Positions 45,992-55,604 of a DNA stretch of 64,000 nt are shown here, piece by piece. Under the pieces are notes generated by a model. That model was not told the DNA's origin. It worked only from the letters and a program-made list of their open reading frames with translations, and ran no database searches. Source of the stretch: Thalassospira profundimaris WP0211 (GTDB taxonomy: Bacteria > Pseudomonadota > Alphaproteobacteria > Rhodospirillales > Thalassospiraceae). Both the position numbers and the translations under genes were made by a program. Where the stretch lies: the NCBI RefSeq assembly GCF_000300275.1, contig NZ_AMRN01000001.1, positions 124,001-188,000 on the forward strand, in the 5' to 3' direction. Position 1 is the first letter of the stretch, and each line of letters begins with the position of its first letter.

Positions 45992-46325
45992 GGTCATCTA
46001 TTCGGCAGATGCCGAACGTGACTTTGAACTGATTTTCGACTTTCTGTTTCAAAGCTATGTCGGCTTTGGCGAGCACCCCGACAGTGCCATTTCCCACGCT
46101 CAGCAGCGCCTTCTCGATATTCATAGCGACATCGAAAAACTCGGTAATACCCCTTTTTGCGGCACCTTGCATGACGCCATATTACCCGGACTTCGTCACG
46201 TAACACTCGGCCGTGCCATTGTCTGGTTTGATATCCTTGAGGACGCACAGACAGTCCGCATCCTCGCCATCTTCTTTGGCGGTCAGGATCATGTCCGCCA
46301 TATGCTTGCCCGGCTTTTGCAATAA
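45981..46325 (+). CDS. ParE-family toxin
   Basis: This 114-residue product has the RelE/ParE fold pattern: MTYEVIYSADAERDFELIFDFLFQSYVG at the start, a central helix and the C-terminal LRHVTLGRAIVWFDILEDAQTVRILAIFFGGQDHVRHM with the conserved I-L-x-I-F-x-G-Q/R. ParE toxins inhibit DNA gyrase, which would be the expected target here. The coupled overlapping antitoxin makes a complete type II pair. Confidence 0.87.
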   Translation: MTYEVIYSADAERDFELIFDFLFQSYVGFGEHPDSAISHAQQRLLDIHSDIEKLGNTPFCGTLHDAILPGLRHVTLGRAIVWFDILEDAQTVRILAIFFGGQDHVRHMLARLLQ

Positions 46326-46340
46326 TCAGATTTCGAAAGA

Positions 46341-46375
46341 AAAAGCCGCCGGGATCATTGATCCTCGGCGGCTTT
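46341..46375. terminator. Bidirectional terminator between parE and sdhB
   Basis: AAAGCCGCCG / CGGCGGCTTT stem. The minus strand continues TTTTTCTTT, so it is strongest for the sdh operon. Confidence 0.85.
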
Positions 46376-46422
46376 AACAAGCAGGCATCATACGCCAATA
46401 TCAGGGCAACAAGCCTGCGGCT

Positions 46423-47205
46423 TTACGCGCGGCGTTCTGCGATCATCTTTTTGATTTCGGTGATCGCAAGCGCCGGGTTCAGGCCTTTCGGGCAGGTGTT
46501 GGTGCAGTTCATGATCGTGTGGCAACGATACAGACGGAACGGATCTTCGAGCGCGTCGAGACGTTCACCGGTATATTCGTCACGCGAATCTGCCAACCAG
46601 CGATACGCCTGCAACAGAACAGCCGGGCCGAGGTAACGGTCGGAGTTCCACCAATAAGACGGGCACGCGGTCGAGCAGGAGAAGCACAGAATGCATTCCC
46701 AAAGACCATCAAGCTTGGCACGCTCTTCACGCGACTGCAGACGTTCGCCATCCGGCGGGGTCGGGCTGTCGGCCTTGAGCCACGGCTCGATCGATGCGAG
46801 CTGCGCATAAGGCTGGGACAGATCCGGCACCAGATCCTTGACCACCGGCATGTGCGGCAGCGGATAGATCTTTACTTCGCCCTTGATGTCTTCGATCGGC
46901 TTGAGACACGCAAGCGTGTTACGGCCATCGATGTTCATCGCGCACGAACCGCAAATGCCTTCACGGCAAGAACGGCGGAAAGTCAGGGTCGCGTCGATCT
47001 CGTTCTTGATCTTGATCAGCGCGTCCAAAACCATCGGCCCGCATTTGTCGAGGTCGATGTCATAGGTGTCGGTACGCGGGTTGTCGCCACTGTCCGGATC
47101 AAAACGGTAAATCTTGAACGCACGGACATTCTTCGCGTCAGCCGGCGCAGAGAACGTTTTGCCCTCTTTGACGACCGAATTGGCGGGAAGATTGAATTCT
47201 ACCAT
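46423..47205 (-). CDS. sdhB: Succinate dehydrogenase iron-sulfur subunit
   Basis: SdhB relays electrons from SdhA to the membrane quinone site of complex II through three iron-sulfur clusters. The 260-residue protein has the 2Fe-2S region [21 protein letters not shown] near residues 81-101, [12 protein letters not shown] near residue 175, and [17 protein letters not shown] near residue 234. The order sdhC-sdhD-sdhA-sdhB on one strand is standard. It is followed by the terminator at 46341-46375. Confidence 0.97.
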   Translation of the reverse strand: MVEFNLPANSVVKEGKTFSAPADAKNVRAFKIYRFDPDSGDNPRTDTYDIDLDKCGPMVLDALIKIKNEIDATLTFRRSCREGICGSCAMNIDGRNTLACLKPIEDIKGEVKIYPLPHMPVVKDLVPDLSQPYAQLASIEPWLKADSPTPPDGERLQSREERAKLDGLWECILCFSCSTACPSYWWNSDRYLGPAVLLQAYRWLADSRDEYTGERLDALEDPFRLYRCHTIMNCTNTCPKGLNPALAITEIKKMIAERRA

Positions 47206-47230
47206 CTCTCAAATCCTCTCTTGCCGCGCC

Positions 47231-49027
47231 TTAATAGACGCGCTCTTTCGGCTCGATATACGACACTTCATCGGTAAGGGTGAAGTTGTTGACCGGACGA
47301 TAGGTCAGATCAACGCCATAGCCCTTCTCGGTGTCGACCGTCGCAATCGTGTGCTTCATCCAGGTTTCGTCATCGCGCTTCGGGAAATCTTCGTGGGCAT
47401 GTGCACCACGCGATTCATGACGCGCTTCTGCCGAATTCATGGTTGCAGCGGCACAGGTCATCAGGTTCTCAAGCTCGAGGGTCTCGACCAGGTCCGAGTT
47501 CCAGATGAGGGATCGATCCGAAACACCGACGTCGGGAAGCGTCTTGGCGGTTTCAGAAAGCTTGTCCTTGCCCTCTTTCAGGATTTCCGAGGTCCGGAAC
47601 ACGCCACAGTTACCCTGCATGACGCGCTGCATTTCCAGACGGATATCAGCCGTCGGACGCGAACCTTTTGCCCAACGCAGACGGTCAAAGCGTGCAATCG
47701 CCTCGTCGCCATCGGTGGTTTTAAGTTCTTTGAAGGATGATTTGGGATCGACCACTTCGGCTGCATGCAGGCCACATGCACGGCCAAACACAACAAGGTC
47801 AAGCAACGAGTTCGTACCCAGACGGTTCGCTCCATGGACCGAAACGCACGCCGCTTCACCAGCCGCCATCAGGCCCGGAACAATCGCGTTCGGGTCTTTG
47901 GCAGTCGGACGAAGAACCTCGCCCTTATAGTTGGTCGGGATACCGCCCATGTTGTAATGGACCGTCGGCAGGACCGGGATCGGTTCCTTGGTCGCATCAA
48001 CACCGGCAAAGATTTTCGCGGTTTCGGTAATGCCCGGCAGACGTTCCCACAGCACTTCCGAACCAAGATGTTCAAGGTGCAGGTGGATGTATTCGCCGTG
48101 TTCGCCAACACCACGACCATCACGGATTTCCTGTGCCATACCGCGCGAAACAACGTCACGCGATGCAAGGTCCTTAACGGTCGGCGCATAACGTTCCATG
48201 AAACGCTCGCCTTCGGAGTTGGTCAGGTAACCACCTTCACCACGGGCACCTTCGGTAATCAGGCAGCCTGAACCGTAAATGCCGGTCGGGTGGAACTGAA
48301 CGAATTCCATATCCTGAAGGCCAAGGCCCGCACGCGCCACCATGCCATGACCGTCACCAGTACAGGTATGGGCCGAGGTGCAGCTAAAGAACGCACGGCC
48401 ATAACCGCCAGAGGCCAGAATGACCATCTTGGCGTTAAAGCGATGCAGCTCACCGGTATCGAGATCCCAGGCGACCAGACCTTTGCACGAACCGTCTTCG
48501 TCCATGATCAGATCAAGGGCGATATATTCGACAAAGAATTCTGCTTTGTGCTTCAGGCACTGCTGATACAGGGTATGCAACATGGCATGACCGGTACGGT
48601 CGGCTGCGGCACATGCACGTTCAACCGGCGCCTTGCCGTGGTCACGGGTGTGGCCACCGAACGGACGCTGATAGATTTTGCCATCTTCAGTCCGCGAGAA
48701 CGGCATACCGTAATGTTCAAGTTCATGAACCGCCGGAACGGCGTTACGGCACATATATTCGATCGCGTCCTGGTCACCGAGCCAGTCCGAACCCTTGACG
48801 GTGTCATACATATGCCACTGCCAGTGATCCTCGGACATGTTACCAAGCGAGGCACCGATACCACCCTGGGCAGCAACGGTGTGCGAACGGGTCGGGAAGA
48901 CCTTGGTGATACATGCGGTTTTAAGGCCGGCTTCAACCGTACCCAGTGTCGCGCGCAAACCCGCGCCACCCGCACCCATAACAACGACGTCGTAGTTATG
49001 GTCGATAATTTTATAAGATTCACTCAT
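47231..49027 (-). CDS. sdhA: Succinate dehydrogenase flavoprotein subunit
   Basis: SdhA oxidises succinate to fumarate in the TCA cycle with covalently bound FAD. The 598-residue protein shows [15 protein letters not shown] near residue 14, the flavinylated-His motif [16 protein letters not shown] near residue 48, the substrate site [21 protein letters not shown] near residue 245, and the Arg/His active-site block ([17 protein letters not shown], about 395). The ATG at 49027 has GGAG upstream; a few more codons are open. It begins four bases after sdhD. Confidence 0.97.
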   Translation of the reverse strand: MSESYKIIDHNYDVVVMGAGGAGLRATLGTVEAGLKTACITKVFPTRSHTVAAQGGIGASLGNMSEDHWQWHMYDTVKGSDWLGDQDAIEYMCRNAVPAVHELEHYGMPFSRTEDGKIYQRPFGGHTRDHGKAPVERACAAADRTGHAMLHTLYQQCLKHKAEFFVEYIALDLIMDEDGSCKGLVAWDLDTGELHRFNAKMVILASGGYGRAFFSCTSAHTCTGDGHGMVARAGLGLQDMEFVQFHPTGIYGSGCLITEGARGEGGYLTNSEGERFMERYAPTVKDLASRDVVSRGMAQEIRDGRGVGEHGEYIHLHLEHLGSEVLWERLPGITETAKIFAGVDATKEPIPVLPTVHYNMGGIPTNYKGEVLRPTAKDPNAIVPGLMAAGEAACVSVHGANRLGTNSLLDLVVFGRACGLHAAEVVDPKSSFKELKTTDGDEAIARFDRLRWAKGSRPTADIRLEMQRVMQGNCGVFRTSEILKEGKDKLSETAKTLPDVGVSDRSLIWNSDLVETLELENLMTCAAATMNSAEARHESRGAHAHEDFPKRDDETWMKHTIATVDTEKGYGVDLTYRPVNNFTLTDEVSYIEPKERVY

Positions 49028-49031
49028 TGGC

Positions 49032-49415
49032 TCAGGCTCCGGCAAAAACGATACGCAGGACTGATACGATGGCCGCCACAGACAAGAACGCTGCGACCGC
49101 CTTGATCAGCATCAGCGAGATCACTTCTGCTTTACGGTTATGCACATAATCTTCGATCACAACCTGCAGGCCGTGCGTGAAATGCACGGCAACACTGACG
49201 ATCATCAGGATCATCATGGTTGAATGGAAATACGAGCTCAACCAAGCGTGAACGGCATCGTAATTCGCCGTGTGCCCGGCAAGTATAGAAACAATGAACC
49301 AGATGCCGAGCGGAAGGTTTGCAGCAGCCGTAACGCGCTGGGTCCACCAGTGCGAAGAGCCACTTTTGGCAGAACCGAGACCGCGGACACGGCCCAGATC
49401 GGATTGCATCTTCAT
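49032..49415 (-). CDS. sdhD: Succinate dehydrogenase membrane anchor subunit
   Basis: This is the smaller membrane anchor of complex II. The 127-residue protein has three membrane helices (about residues 30-50, 58-82, 98-122). It includes [22 protein letters not shown] and the haem-ligand-type motif [23 protein letters not shown]. With sdhC it forms the haem b and quinone site. Confidence 0.94.
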   Translation of the reverse strand: MKMQSDLGRVRGLGSAKSGSSHWWTQRVTAAANLPLGIWFIVSILAGHTANYDAVHAWLSSYFHSTMMILMIVSVAVHFTHGLQVVIEDYVHNRKAEVISLMLIKAVAAFLSVAAIVSVLRIVFAGA

Positions 49416-49441
49416 GACAAGTTGTCCCCTCTTGCCCGGCC

Positions 49442-49822
49442 TTAGGCCAGACCGATGATCCAGGTGAGAATGGTCAGCACGACTGCCGCGCCAAGGACGA
49501 TCGGGTTGCCTTTGGCAGCACCCTCATTCGTCAGGCCGCGACCGGTATCCCAGACAAGGTGACGGATCCCGTTGCAGGCGTGGTAATAAAACGCCGCCGT
49601 CCAACCGAACAGCAGCAGCAGACCAAACCACGAGGTGAAAAATCCGTGATAGCCGTTAAAGGCTTCACGACCAGCGCCGGCACCAATCAGCCAGGACGCC
49701 AAAAATACGAAACCAATGGCAAGGCCGACACCCATCACGCGGAAGGAGATGGACATCTTTGCCGTCATCGGAAGCCGGTACACCTGCAAGTGCGGAGACA
49801 GCGGCCGATTGGCTTTGCTCAT
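49442..49822 (-). CDS. sdhC: Succinate dehydrogenase cytochrome b556 subunit
   Basis: SdhC is the large anchor subunit of complex II. The 126-residue protein shows NRPLSPHLQVYRLPMTAKMSISFRVMGVGLAIGF near the start (S-x-H-L-x-x-Y-r-l pattern) and the haem-ligand His region ACNGIRHLVWDTGRGL near residue 90, with three membrane helices. The ATG at 49822 opens the sdhCDAB operon. The promoter must lie in 49823-50225. Confidence 0.94.
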   Translation of the reverse strand: MSKANRPLSPHLQVYRLPMTAKMSISFRVMGVGLAIGFVFLASWLIGAGAGREAFNGYHGFFTSWFGLLLLFGWTAAFYYHACNGIRHLVWDTGRGLTNEGAAKGNPIVLGAAVVLTILTWIIGLA

Positions 49823-49843
49823 AGCGGAATTGCCTCTTCTCAA

Positions 49844-50225
49844 AGTAGCTGGCGGGAAAGCAGGGTTTATTTACCCATGCAGCGGGTTTGAGTCAATCTG
49901 AACCCCTTTGTAAACCAAAGAAATCAGTGACAAAACGCCTCAACTGCCTCCGTTAAACTACGTAGGTTGACCTCTCAGACACCGTAAACACCCTGCGGGA
50001 AGGGCGCTGCGAAGGACACGGGTCATTCACTTACGGCGTAACGTGCTTTTAGCAATCGCACAATTAGACCTTCTTACGCAAGGAAACTGCCAGCGGATCG
50101 GGTCTTATTTATTGCAAACACATATGAATGCGCCCTCACCCGATCAAGACCGGGCCCAGGCGCGCGGCGAAATTACCCTGGCGCAGCCAAACGAAAAGTT
50201 AAGCCGCCCCAGGATTTATGACGAG
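49844..50225. other. Intergenic region upstream of sdhC
   Basis: This 382-bp region carries no supported gene. It lies upstream of sdhC and downstream of the mesaconyl-CoA hydratase gene (both minus), so it must hold the sdh promoter. An open plus-strand frame here and into the hydratase gene has no ribosome-binding site or family match and is treated as chance. Confidence 0.4.
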
Positions 50226-51275
50226 TCAGCGCGCGATCAGCACCGTGTAGTCGAAATCAAGCAACACATCAGACCGATATTTGCCATCCGCGTCCTTAAG
50301 CGGGAAGTCACTGGCTTGACGGTCGCGGACCGCGACAAGGCGCAGGCGAAGCCCGCCAAGATCACGACGACCGGGCACCTCGAACTTGCCCAGAACTTCC
50401 GACCAGGCAAAAATCGTATCCCCGGCAAAGGCCGGATTGGCGTGCGCACCGGCATTGATTGCGGCAATCCGGAACGCGTTGCCAAGGCCATTGAATGAAA
50501 GGGCACGGCACAGCGAAATGATATGCCCGCCATAGATCAACCGCTTGCCAAATCGCCCGCCATTGGCCGCGACCTGATCGAAATGAACCTTGGCGGTGTT
50601 TTGATAAAGCCTTGTTGCGATCTGATGTTCGGCCTCTTCCAGGGTCATGCCATCGACATGATCGATCTTTTCGCCGACATAATAGTCATCCCAGCGGTGC
50701 GGTGATCCGGAAAGCTCGGTCGAATAGCCCGATACATCAAGCCCGACCGGGATCTGAAACGCCTCGGGCGCGACCACGCCGGGCAATTCCGGCAGAACCG
50801 TTTCCGGGGCCGGGGCACTCTCATCGCGTTTGCGCACCATGACCCAGCGATTGTAATCAAGCACCATCTCGCCGCGCTGATTGCGCCCGACGGAATTGAC
50901 ATAAACCACACCGGTCTTGCCGTTGGAATTTTCCTTGATCCCGGTGACGGTAGAAACCGAACTCACCGTATCGCCGGGATAGACCGGAACACCAAACACA
51001 CCCCCGGCATAGCCCAGATTGGCCACCGCATTCAGCGACACATCGGGCACCGTTTTGCCAAACACCATGTGAAAGGCCAACAGGTCATCCACGGGTGCTG
51101 CCTTAAAGCCGATGCTTTGGGCAAACTCGTCAGACGACTGCACGGCAAAGCGCGGGCCATAAAGCCCGGTATAAAGGGCAACATCCCCGCTTGTGATTGT
51201 GCGCGGCGTGGCATGGCGGATTTCCTGTCCGATCTGGAAATCCTCAAAATAATTGCCCGGATTGGTCTTTGACAT
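50226..51275 (-). CDS. mch: Mesaconyl-CoA hydratase (MaoC-type)
   Basis: This 349-residue double hot-dog protein matches the C1-mesaconyl-CoA hydratase of the ethylmalonyl-CoA pathway, which turns mesaconyl-C1-CoA into beta-methylmalyl-CoA. It starts NPGNYFEDFQIGQEIRHATPRTITSGDVALYTGLYGPRFAVQSS and contains YPGDTVSSVSTVTGIKENSNGKTGVVYVN. A second hot-dog half begins about residue 190, with HRWDDYYVGEKIDHVDGMTLEEAEHQIATRLYQNTAKVHFD. The neighbouring malyl-CoA-lyase-family gene is its natural metabolic partner, so acetyl-CoA assimilation is indicated. A generic MaoC dehydratase is the alternative. Confidence 0.87.
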   Translation of the reverse strand: MSKTNPGNYFEDFQIGQEIRHATPRTITSGDVALYTGLYGPRFAVQSSDEFAQSIGFKAAPVDDLLAFHMVFGKTVPDVSLNAVANLGYAGGVFGVPVYPGDTVSSVSTVTGIKENSNGKTGVVYVNSVGRNQRGEMVLDYNRWVMVRKRDESAPAPETVLPELPGVVAPEAFQIPVGLDVSGYSTELSGSPHRWDDYYVGEKIDHVDGMTLEEAEHQIATRLYQNTAKVHFDQVAANGGRFGKRLIYGGHIISLCRALSFNGLGNAFRIAAINAGAHANPAFAGDTIFAWSEVLGKFEVPGRRDLGGLRLRLVAVRDRQASDFPLKDADGKYRSDVLLDFDYTVLIAR

Positions 51276-51318
51276 TCAATTGCCTCCCTGAAGGCCGTAT
51301 TTCTATCTGATAGCAGTG

Positions 51319-51366
51319 CGCGCCAAATTGGCTGTCTTGGATGCAGCCAATTGTTCGTCTGGCGCG
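51319..51366 (-). other. Bulged hairpin between the lyase gene and mch
   Basis: CGCGCCA (51319-51325) pairs with TGGCGCG (51360-51366), and AATTGGCTG (51326-51334) pairs with CAGCCAATT (51344-51352). The result is a 16-bp stem interrupted by a 7-base bulge on one side. No T-run follows on the minus strand, so it is not a standard terminator. It may be an mRNA processing or stabilising element or a short repeat. Confidence 0.5.
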
Positions 51367-51394
51367 AACCATATGTCTTGTACTGTTCGGGCGC

Positions 51395-52273
51395 TTAGGC
51401 GCCGTCCATTTCCGCGATCAAATCTGCCATCGCGACCAGTTTCTTGGCCGACACCACATGCAGATTTTCAATCAGCTTGCCATCAACCACGACCACACCC
51501 TTGCCTTCAGCACTGGCTTCCTCGTGGGCGGCAATGATTTTACGCGCCCAGTCGATCTCGGCCTCTGCCGGGGCAAAGGCTTCGTTGGCAGCCGCAATGG
51601 TTTTGGGATGAATAAGCGTCTTGCCGTCAAAGCCAAACGCGCGCCCCTGCTTGCAGGACGCCTCAAACCCGGCATCATCAGACAGATCAAGATGCACACC
51701 ATCCAGAATGACAAGCCCATAGGCCCGTGCCGCCAGCAGACACAGACCAAGGCTGGTCACCATCGGCAGACGATCCGGCGTATGCGCACAGTTCAGATCC
51801 TTGGCAAGATCGGACGTCCCCATGACAAACCCGCCCAAACGCGGATGGGCACCGGCAATTTCCTTGGCATTAAGCATCGCAAGCGGCGTTTCCATCATGC
51901 ACCAGATGGTCATGCCTGCGTGCGCGCCTTCCGCCTCCATGATATTGGCAACCTGTCGCACCGTATCGGCACTTTCCACCTTGGGCAGCAGGATGGCATC
52001 CGCCGATGTTTTGGCGGCTGCAACAATATCGGCATAGCCCCACGGCGTGTTCAGGCCGTTCGTTCTGATCTGAATTTCGCGTTTGCCATATCCGCCTTCG
52101 GCAAGGGCTGCGACAATCTGATCACGCGCGGTATCCTTGGCATCCGGGGCCACCGCATCCTCAAGATCCAGAATAAGCCCGTCGGCCGGAAGCGTGCGCC
52201 CCTTTTCAAGGGCACGGGCGTTCGATCCCGGCATATACAAAACAGAACGGCGCGGACGTGGGGCTGCAGCCAT
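51395..52273 (-). CDS. Malyl-CoA / beta-methylmalyl-CoA lyase family protein (CitE-like)
   Basis: This 292-residue HpcH/HpaI aldolase of the CitE type has the Mg-binding and CoA motifs: RSVLYMPGSNARALEKG at the start, GLILDLEDAVAPDAK near residue 33, RTNGLNTPWG near residue 68, LLPKVESAD near residue 90, MMETPLAMLN near residue 127, and GKTLIHPKTIAAANEAF near residue 214. Beside mch it most likely cleaves beta-methylmalyl-CoA to glyoxylate and propionyl-CoA, or is the malyl-CoA thioesterase (Mcl2) of the same pathway; the sequence does not settle which. An AATATT-CGTAC-AATATT palindrome sits at 52293-52309, about 20 bases before its start. Confidence 0.82.
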   Translation of the reverse strand: MAAAPRPRRSVLYMPGSNARALEKGRTLPADGLILDLEDAVAPDAKDTARDQIVAALAEGGYGKREIQIRTNGLNTPWGYADIVAAAKTSADAILLPKVESADTVRQVANIMEAEGAHAGMTIWCMMETPLAMLNAKEIAGAHPRLGGFVMGTSDLAKDLNCAHTPDRLPMVTSLGLCLLAARAYGLVILDGVHLDLSDDAGFEASCKQGRAFGFDGKTLIHPKTIAAANEAFAPAEAEIDWARKIIAAHEEASAEGKGVVVVDGKLIENLHVVSAKKLVAMADLIAEMDGA

Positions 52274-52492
52274 CAGGAATCTCCCGTTTGATAATATTCG
52301 TACAATATTTGATATTTATTTTTACGAAAATTACCCAAACTCGCTTTTCACTGCAAGCCACTTTTTGCGGTGCGGCATACCAACCAGATCATAAATTATT
52401 ATTTAACAATCAGTACTTGCTGATCGTATGGCGATAAAGCTAATAGTATTAGAGGGGTCTAGTACACACAGTAATTGAATCCAGGGGTCTCA

Positions 52493-54058
52493 ATGAAATT
52501 GCAGCCTGCTAAGGCGCTGGTCGCAACGCTTTGCGCTACCAGCCTTCTAAGTGGTTGCGTTACCAATGGCGGTAACGGCAACTTCCTGAGCACTACACCC
52601 GGTGCAAATGGTGAATGCGAGTACAACGAAGCAGCCTATGTGATCGGCGGCGCATTACTCGGTATCGGTATCGGCTTAGTCGCAGGTGGTGACAATCGAG
52701 GCCTTGCAACAATCGCCGGCGGCGCTGCTGGCGGCCTCGCGGGTAAAGGTTTGCAATCTTACCTTCAGAGTCGATGCAAGGAGCTCGCCGCCGTCCAGAA
52801 GAAGATGAAAGAGAGCGACCTCAATGTTCAGGCCGTAAATGCTCCTGCGCCAAGCAGCTGGGTTAATCCCGACGCAGCAAAAGACAAAGAAGGTGAGCAG
52901 GGAATCGTTGTCACTGTGTCAAATGCTGCAATGTTTGAGATTGGCTCCGCAAAACCAACCTCAACGGCCGCGTCAGACCTGGAACAACTGGCAAAAACCT
53001 ATGCCGGCAAAAACCGCAAGGTTTTGATTGTCGGCCACACAGACTCCAGTGGGTCTGAAGACCTGAACCGGACACTATCGGAAAAGCGCGCACGAGAGGT
53101 TGCCAAAATCTTTGAAAGTAGTGGCGTACGTGTTGCCGATCTTTACTACAAAGGTGCCGGTGCTGATCGGCCGATCGCCAGCAACCTGACCTCAGAGGGA
53201 CGAGCCGCCAACCGACGGGTTGAGGTTGTTGAGCTCAGCTCCGAGGAAGGAATCATCGCCTATGACAACTTTGTAGAGAGTGACCCAACTCTTCCGGCAA
53301 GGGTTGCCGCCTCGGAAGAGGCCCCGAGCGCGCCCCAACCGCCACAAAAGACAAACCCAACCAAAGAAGCGGAGCCGGCACGATCACCAGAGCTGGAGGC
53401 CCCATCAGTTAGACCGACAGTTGTCGCAGCTCTGAAGTCGGGTCGATCAATCGATTTGGGCGGCGAGCCCATCTCCAAAAGTGATCGAAATCTGGCTGCC
53501 GAAGTCAAGGAAGGCGATGAAGAGGAAACATTCCTTTCGTCGCTCTGGCCTATTTCAGATGCGAATGCAACCAATCAGGACATCATGCTTGGTACGACCT
53601 GTATCAATGACACTTATCGCCCGGTTGGTAGCATCATGTCGCTTGACGGCGACATGCCGGTTCGCCGCACCTCCGACTACATTCCCGGGCTTTATTCGAC
53701 CTCGTGGCACGACACCGTAAATGGCCACCTCGTTGGTTTAACCAAAGTGGCTGTACTGGAAGACAGCGGATTGGTCGACAAGGACCCCGGGTTGCTAATC
53801 TTTGAAAATTACAAGAAGGGTGATCAGGACCCAAAGCTGACCGCCGAAGGAACCGCCAGATCTTATGTCGGGGAAAATGGTGTTATGTATCGTGTATTCT
53901 TCAACGAAAGTGCCTGGCCCGTTCGGTGCATTGATACAATTTTCCCCCGCGGCTCCGCCCGGAGTGGTCAAGCTGAAGCCCGCATATACTACGACAAAGA
54001 CAGCGAAGTTTTCGCAACCGCGATGGATTTGAAAACCGCTAAAAGCACGGAAAATTAA
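52493..54058 (+). CDS. OmpA-type peptidoglycan-binding lipoprotein, glycine-zipper N-terminus
   Basis: The product has 521 residues with a lipobox (LLSGC, Cys22). Residues 44-90 form a glycine-zipper (AAYVIGGALLGIGIGLVAGGDNRGLATIAGGAAGGLAG) of the kind found in outer-membrane lipoproteins. Residues about 137-250 are an OmpA-like domain that holds peptidoglycan: MFEIGSAKPTSTAASDLEQLAK, GHTDSSGSEDLNRTLSEKRA with the Asp and Arg that bind diaminopimelate, and GRAANRRVEV. The rest is a low-complexity Pro/Ser/Glu linker (about 265-345) and a C-terminal domain (360-521) with a Cys pair that I do not recognise. The gene is AT-richer than its neighbours. One base separates it from the next gene. Confidence 0.8.
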   Translation: MKLQPAKALVATLCATSLLSGCVTNGGNGNFLSTTPGANGECEYNEAAYVIGGALLGIGIGLVAGGDNRGLATIAGGAAGGLAGKGLQSYLQSRCKELAAVQKKMKESDLNVQAVNAPAPSSWVNPDAAKDKEGEQGIVVTVSNAAMFEIGSAKPTSTAASDLEQLAKTYAGKNRKVLIVGHTDSSGSEDLNRTLSEKRAREVAKIFESSGVRVADLYYKGAGADRPIASNLTSEGRAANRRVEVVELSSEEGIIAYDNFVESDPTLPARVAASEEAPSAPQPPQKTNPTKEAEPARSPELEAPSVRPTVVAALKSGRSIDLGGEPISKSDRNLAAEVKEGDEEETFLSSLWPISDANATNQDIMLGTTCINDTYRPVGSIMSLDGDMPVRRTSDYIPGLYSTSWHDTVNGHLVGLTKVAVLEDSGLVDKDPGLLIFENYKKGDQDPKLTAEGTARSYVGENGVMYRVFFNESAWPVRCIDTIFPRGSARSGQAEARIYYDKDSEVFATAMDLKTAKSTEN

Positions 54059-54059
54059 A

Positions 54060-55604
54060 ATGGACGAACTTTTTTCACTCTTGTACGCATATCGCACAAT
54101 AGTCGGCGCCGCGCTAATAACAGTACTGCTTGTAATCGTCATCTTTCATTGGTGGGACGAAGTAAAACTTTTCTTCAAAAGCATGATGTATGGCCTTCCA
54201 CTTATTGGGAAAACTCGCAGATTAAGTAAAGACCTTGCTGTTCGCAAAGACGGGTGGTTCGCTGCTGAACGAACTCTTTGCGATGACTTTTCGGGCGACA
54301 TCAGAAGAATCGCTGCAGATCCTGACATGTATGATCGCGCAAAAAGCTACCTTGGCAAAGTGCAAGAACTTGGTCGAAATGAACTTGGCATACTCATGCG
54401 CCTCATGCTGCTTGCGATGGTGGTAGTTGAGGCTCTAGGGTTTGCATACGTGCTGGCTGGCAACACATCTCCTGGCGCCAGTGAGAAGCTCGAAGTTCAG
54501 TACGCTATAGGTATCGCTTTCCTGATCTCAATTGTTCTGGTTTTCCTCACACACCACACAGGGCAAGAACTTCATAAACGTAGTTTAATCAGCAAAGTTC
54601 GTACTTGGTCATGGCATGATCGCAACGAAAACCGCCGAAACCTCATCGGGGACATGAATAAGGTCAGCCTGGAGCACGACCAGGTTGATGACGCGGAGCC
54701 CGCTTATCTTCATATTTTGCATAGAATTGATCACAACGGCAAAGCAACGCCAGGCTTTCCGATCTGGACAGTAATTACACTAATTGCAATTATTGGAGTT
54801 GCAACTACAGCGACGTATATTCGCTACGAAACCTATATTAAGGAAAAAACAAGCGAAACTATAGGCGCTTCACCAACTCCAAACTCTATATTTTCCCTCG
54901 GGAATCTAGAATCGAACGATTTACCCGACGCCTTGACAGCTCCACAGGACGAAGCCCTCTCCAAGGCCAAAAGTGAGCAAGAAAGTGCGCAGGATGCAGC
55001 CAGCCTAACAACCTATGGCGTCCTTGCAGCAGTTTTCGTTCTCATTCAGATCATGGGTATTGGGATTGGTTATAAAACCGGCTTCGCTGGCAAAGAAAGT
55101 CTTGCAGCAAGGCGCATTATACGCAACTTCCCAAGCCGCACCTCCTATGAAGCTTGGTATGAACGCAAGCGGGATGCAATTGCGCGCGTCGCACAAAAGC
55201 ACCTGTCCAACCTTCAGGTACGTTTGACTAAAAATGCCGCCGCCACTGGGGTGGATAAAGCTCACCGGGAAGTTCTTCAACATTCTGCTGATCGCACATT
55301 TATAGATCATCACGAACAAGCAGAGATCAGAGCAGAACGTTCTCGCCTAGAAAGCGAAAAAAGAAAAGCGGCACGGACGGTCGAGGCCAAGCAGGACATG
55401 CCGGAAAGCTTATCCAACACGACTGAACTGACCCAAACAGACACAACTGATACACCTGCGGCACAAGAAACCGAAGAAGAACGCTCTGCACGCATTCTTA
55501 GGGAAGTACTCGCCGAGAAAGCGGCGAAGGAACAAGAAAAGCAAGTCGAAACCGACGAAGAGATGCGCGCACGTCTCCGAAAGGAGAACGGACTCGATGC
55601 TTAA
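54060..55604 (+). CDS. Polytopic membrane protein with charged C-terminal coiled region, family unknown
   Basis: I do not recognise this 514-residue protein. Predicted membrane helices lie near residues 12-29, 112-134, 146-165, 234-254 and 317-337. Between the first and second is a cytosol-like charged region; a Glu/Asp/Lys-rich helical tail occupies residues 360-514 (RAERSRLESEKRKAARTVEA; EEERSARILREVLAEKAAKE) and may coil. The stretch GVATTATYIRYETYIKEKT is the likely start of a periplasmic loop. Low GC sets it apart from the flanking genes. It is translated between a peptidoglycan-binding lipoprotein and a secreted vWA-like protein. Confidence 0.75.
   Translation: MDELFSLLYAYRTIVGAALITVLLVIVIFHWWDEVKLFFKSMMYGLPLIGKTRRLSKDLAVRKDGWFAAERTLCDDFSGDIRRIAADPDMYDRAKSYLGKVQELGRNELGILMRLMLLAMVVVEALGFAYVLAGNTSPGASEKLEVQYAIGIAFLISIVLVFLTHHTGQELHKRSLISKVRTWSWHDRNENRRNLIGDMNKVSLEHDQVDDAEPAYLHILHRIDHNGKATPGFPIWTVITLIAIIGVATTATYIRYETYIKEKTSETIGASPTPNSIFSLGNLESNDLPDALTAPQDEALSKAKSEQESAQDAASLTTYGVLAAVFVLIQIMGIGIGYKTGFAGKESLAARRIIRNFPSRTSYEAWYERKRDAIARVAQKHLSNLQVRLTKNAAATGVDKAHREVLQHSADRTFIDHHEQAEIRAERSRLESEKRKAARTVEAKQDMPESLSNTTELTQTDTTDTPAAQETEEERSARILREVLAEKAAKEQEKQVETDEEMRARLRKENGLDA

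Noticed and set aside
50043-50498. A 151-codon plus-strand frame upstream of sdhC
   Set aside because: It runs antisense into the mesaconyl-CoA hydratase gene, has no start signal and no domain.
54060-55604. Identification of the polytopic protein as a MotA/ZorA-type stator subunit
   Set aside because: It has five or so helices and a long charged tail, but I see no MotA/TolQ/ExbB pattern in the helices, so naming it Zorya-like would overreach.
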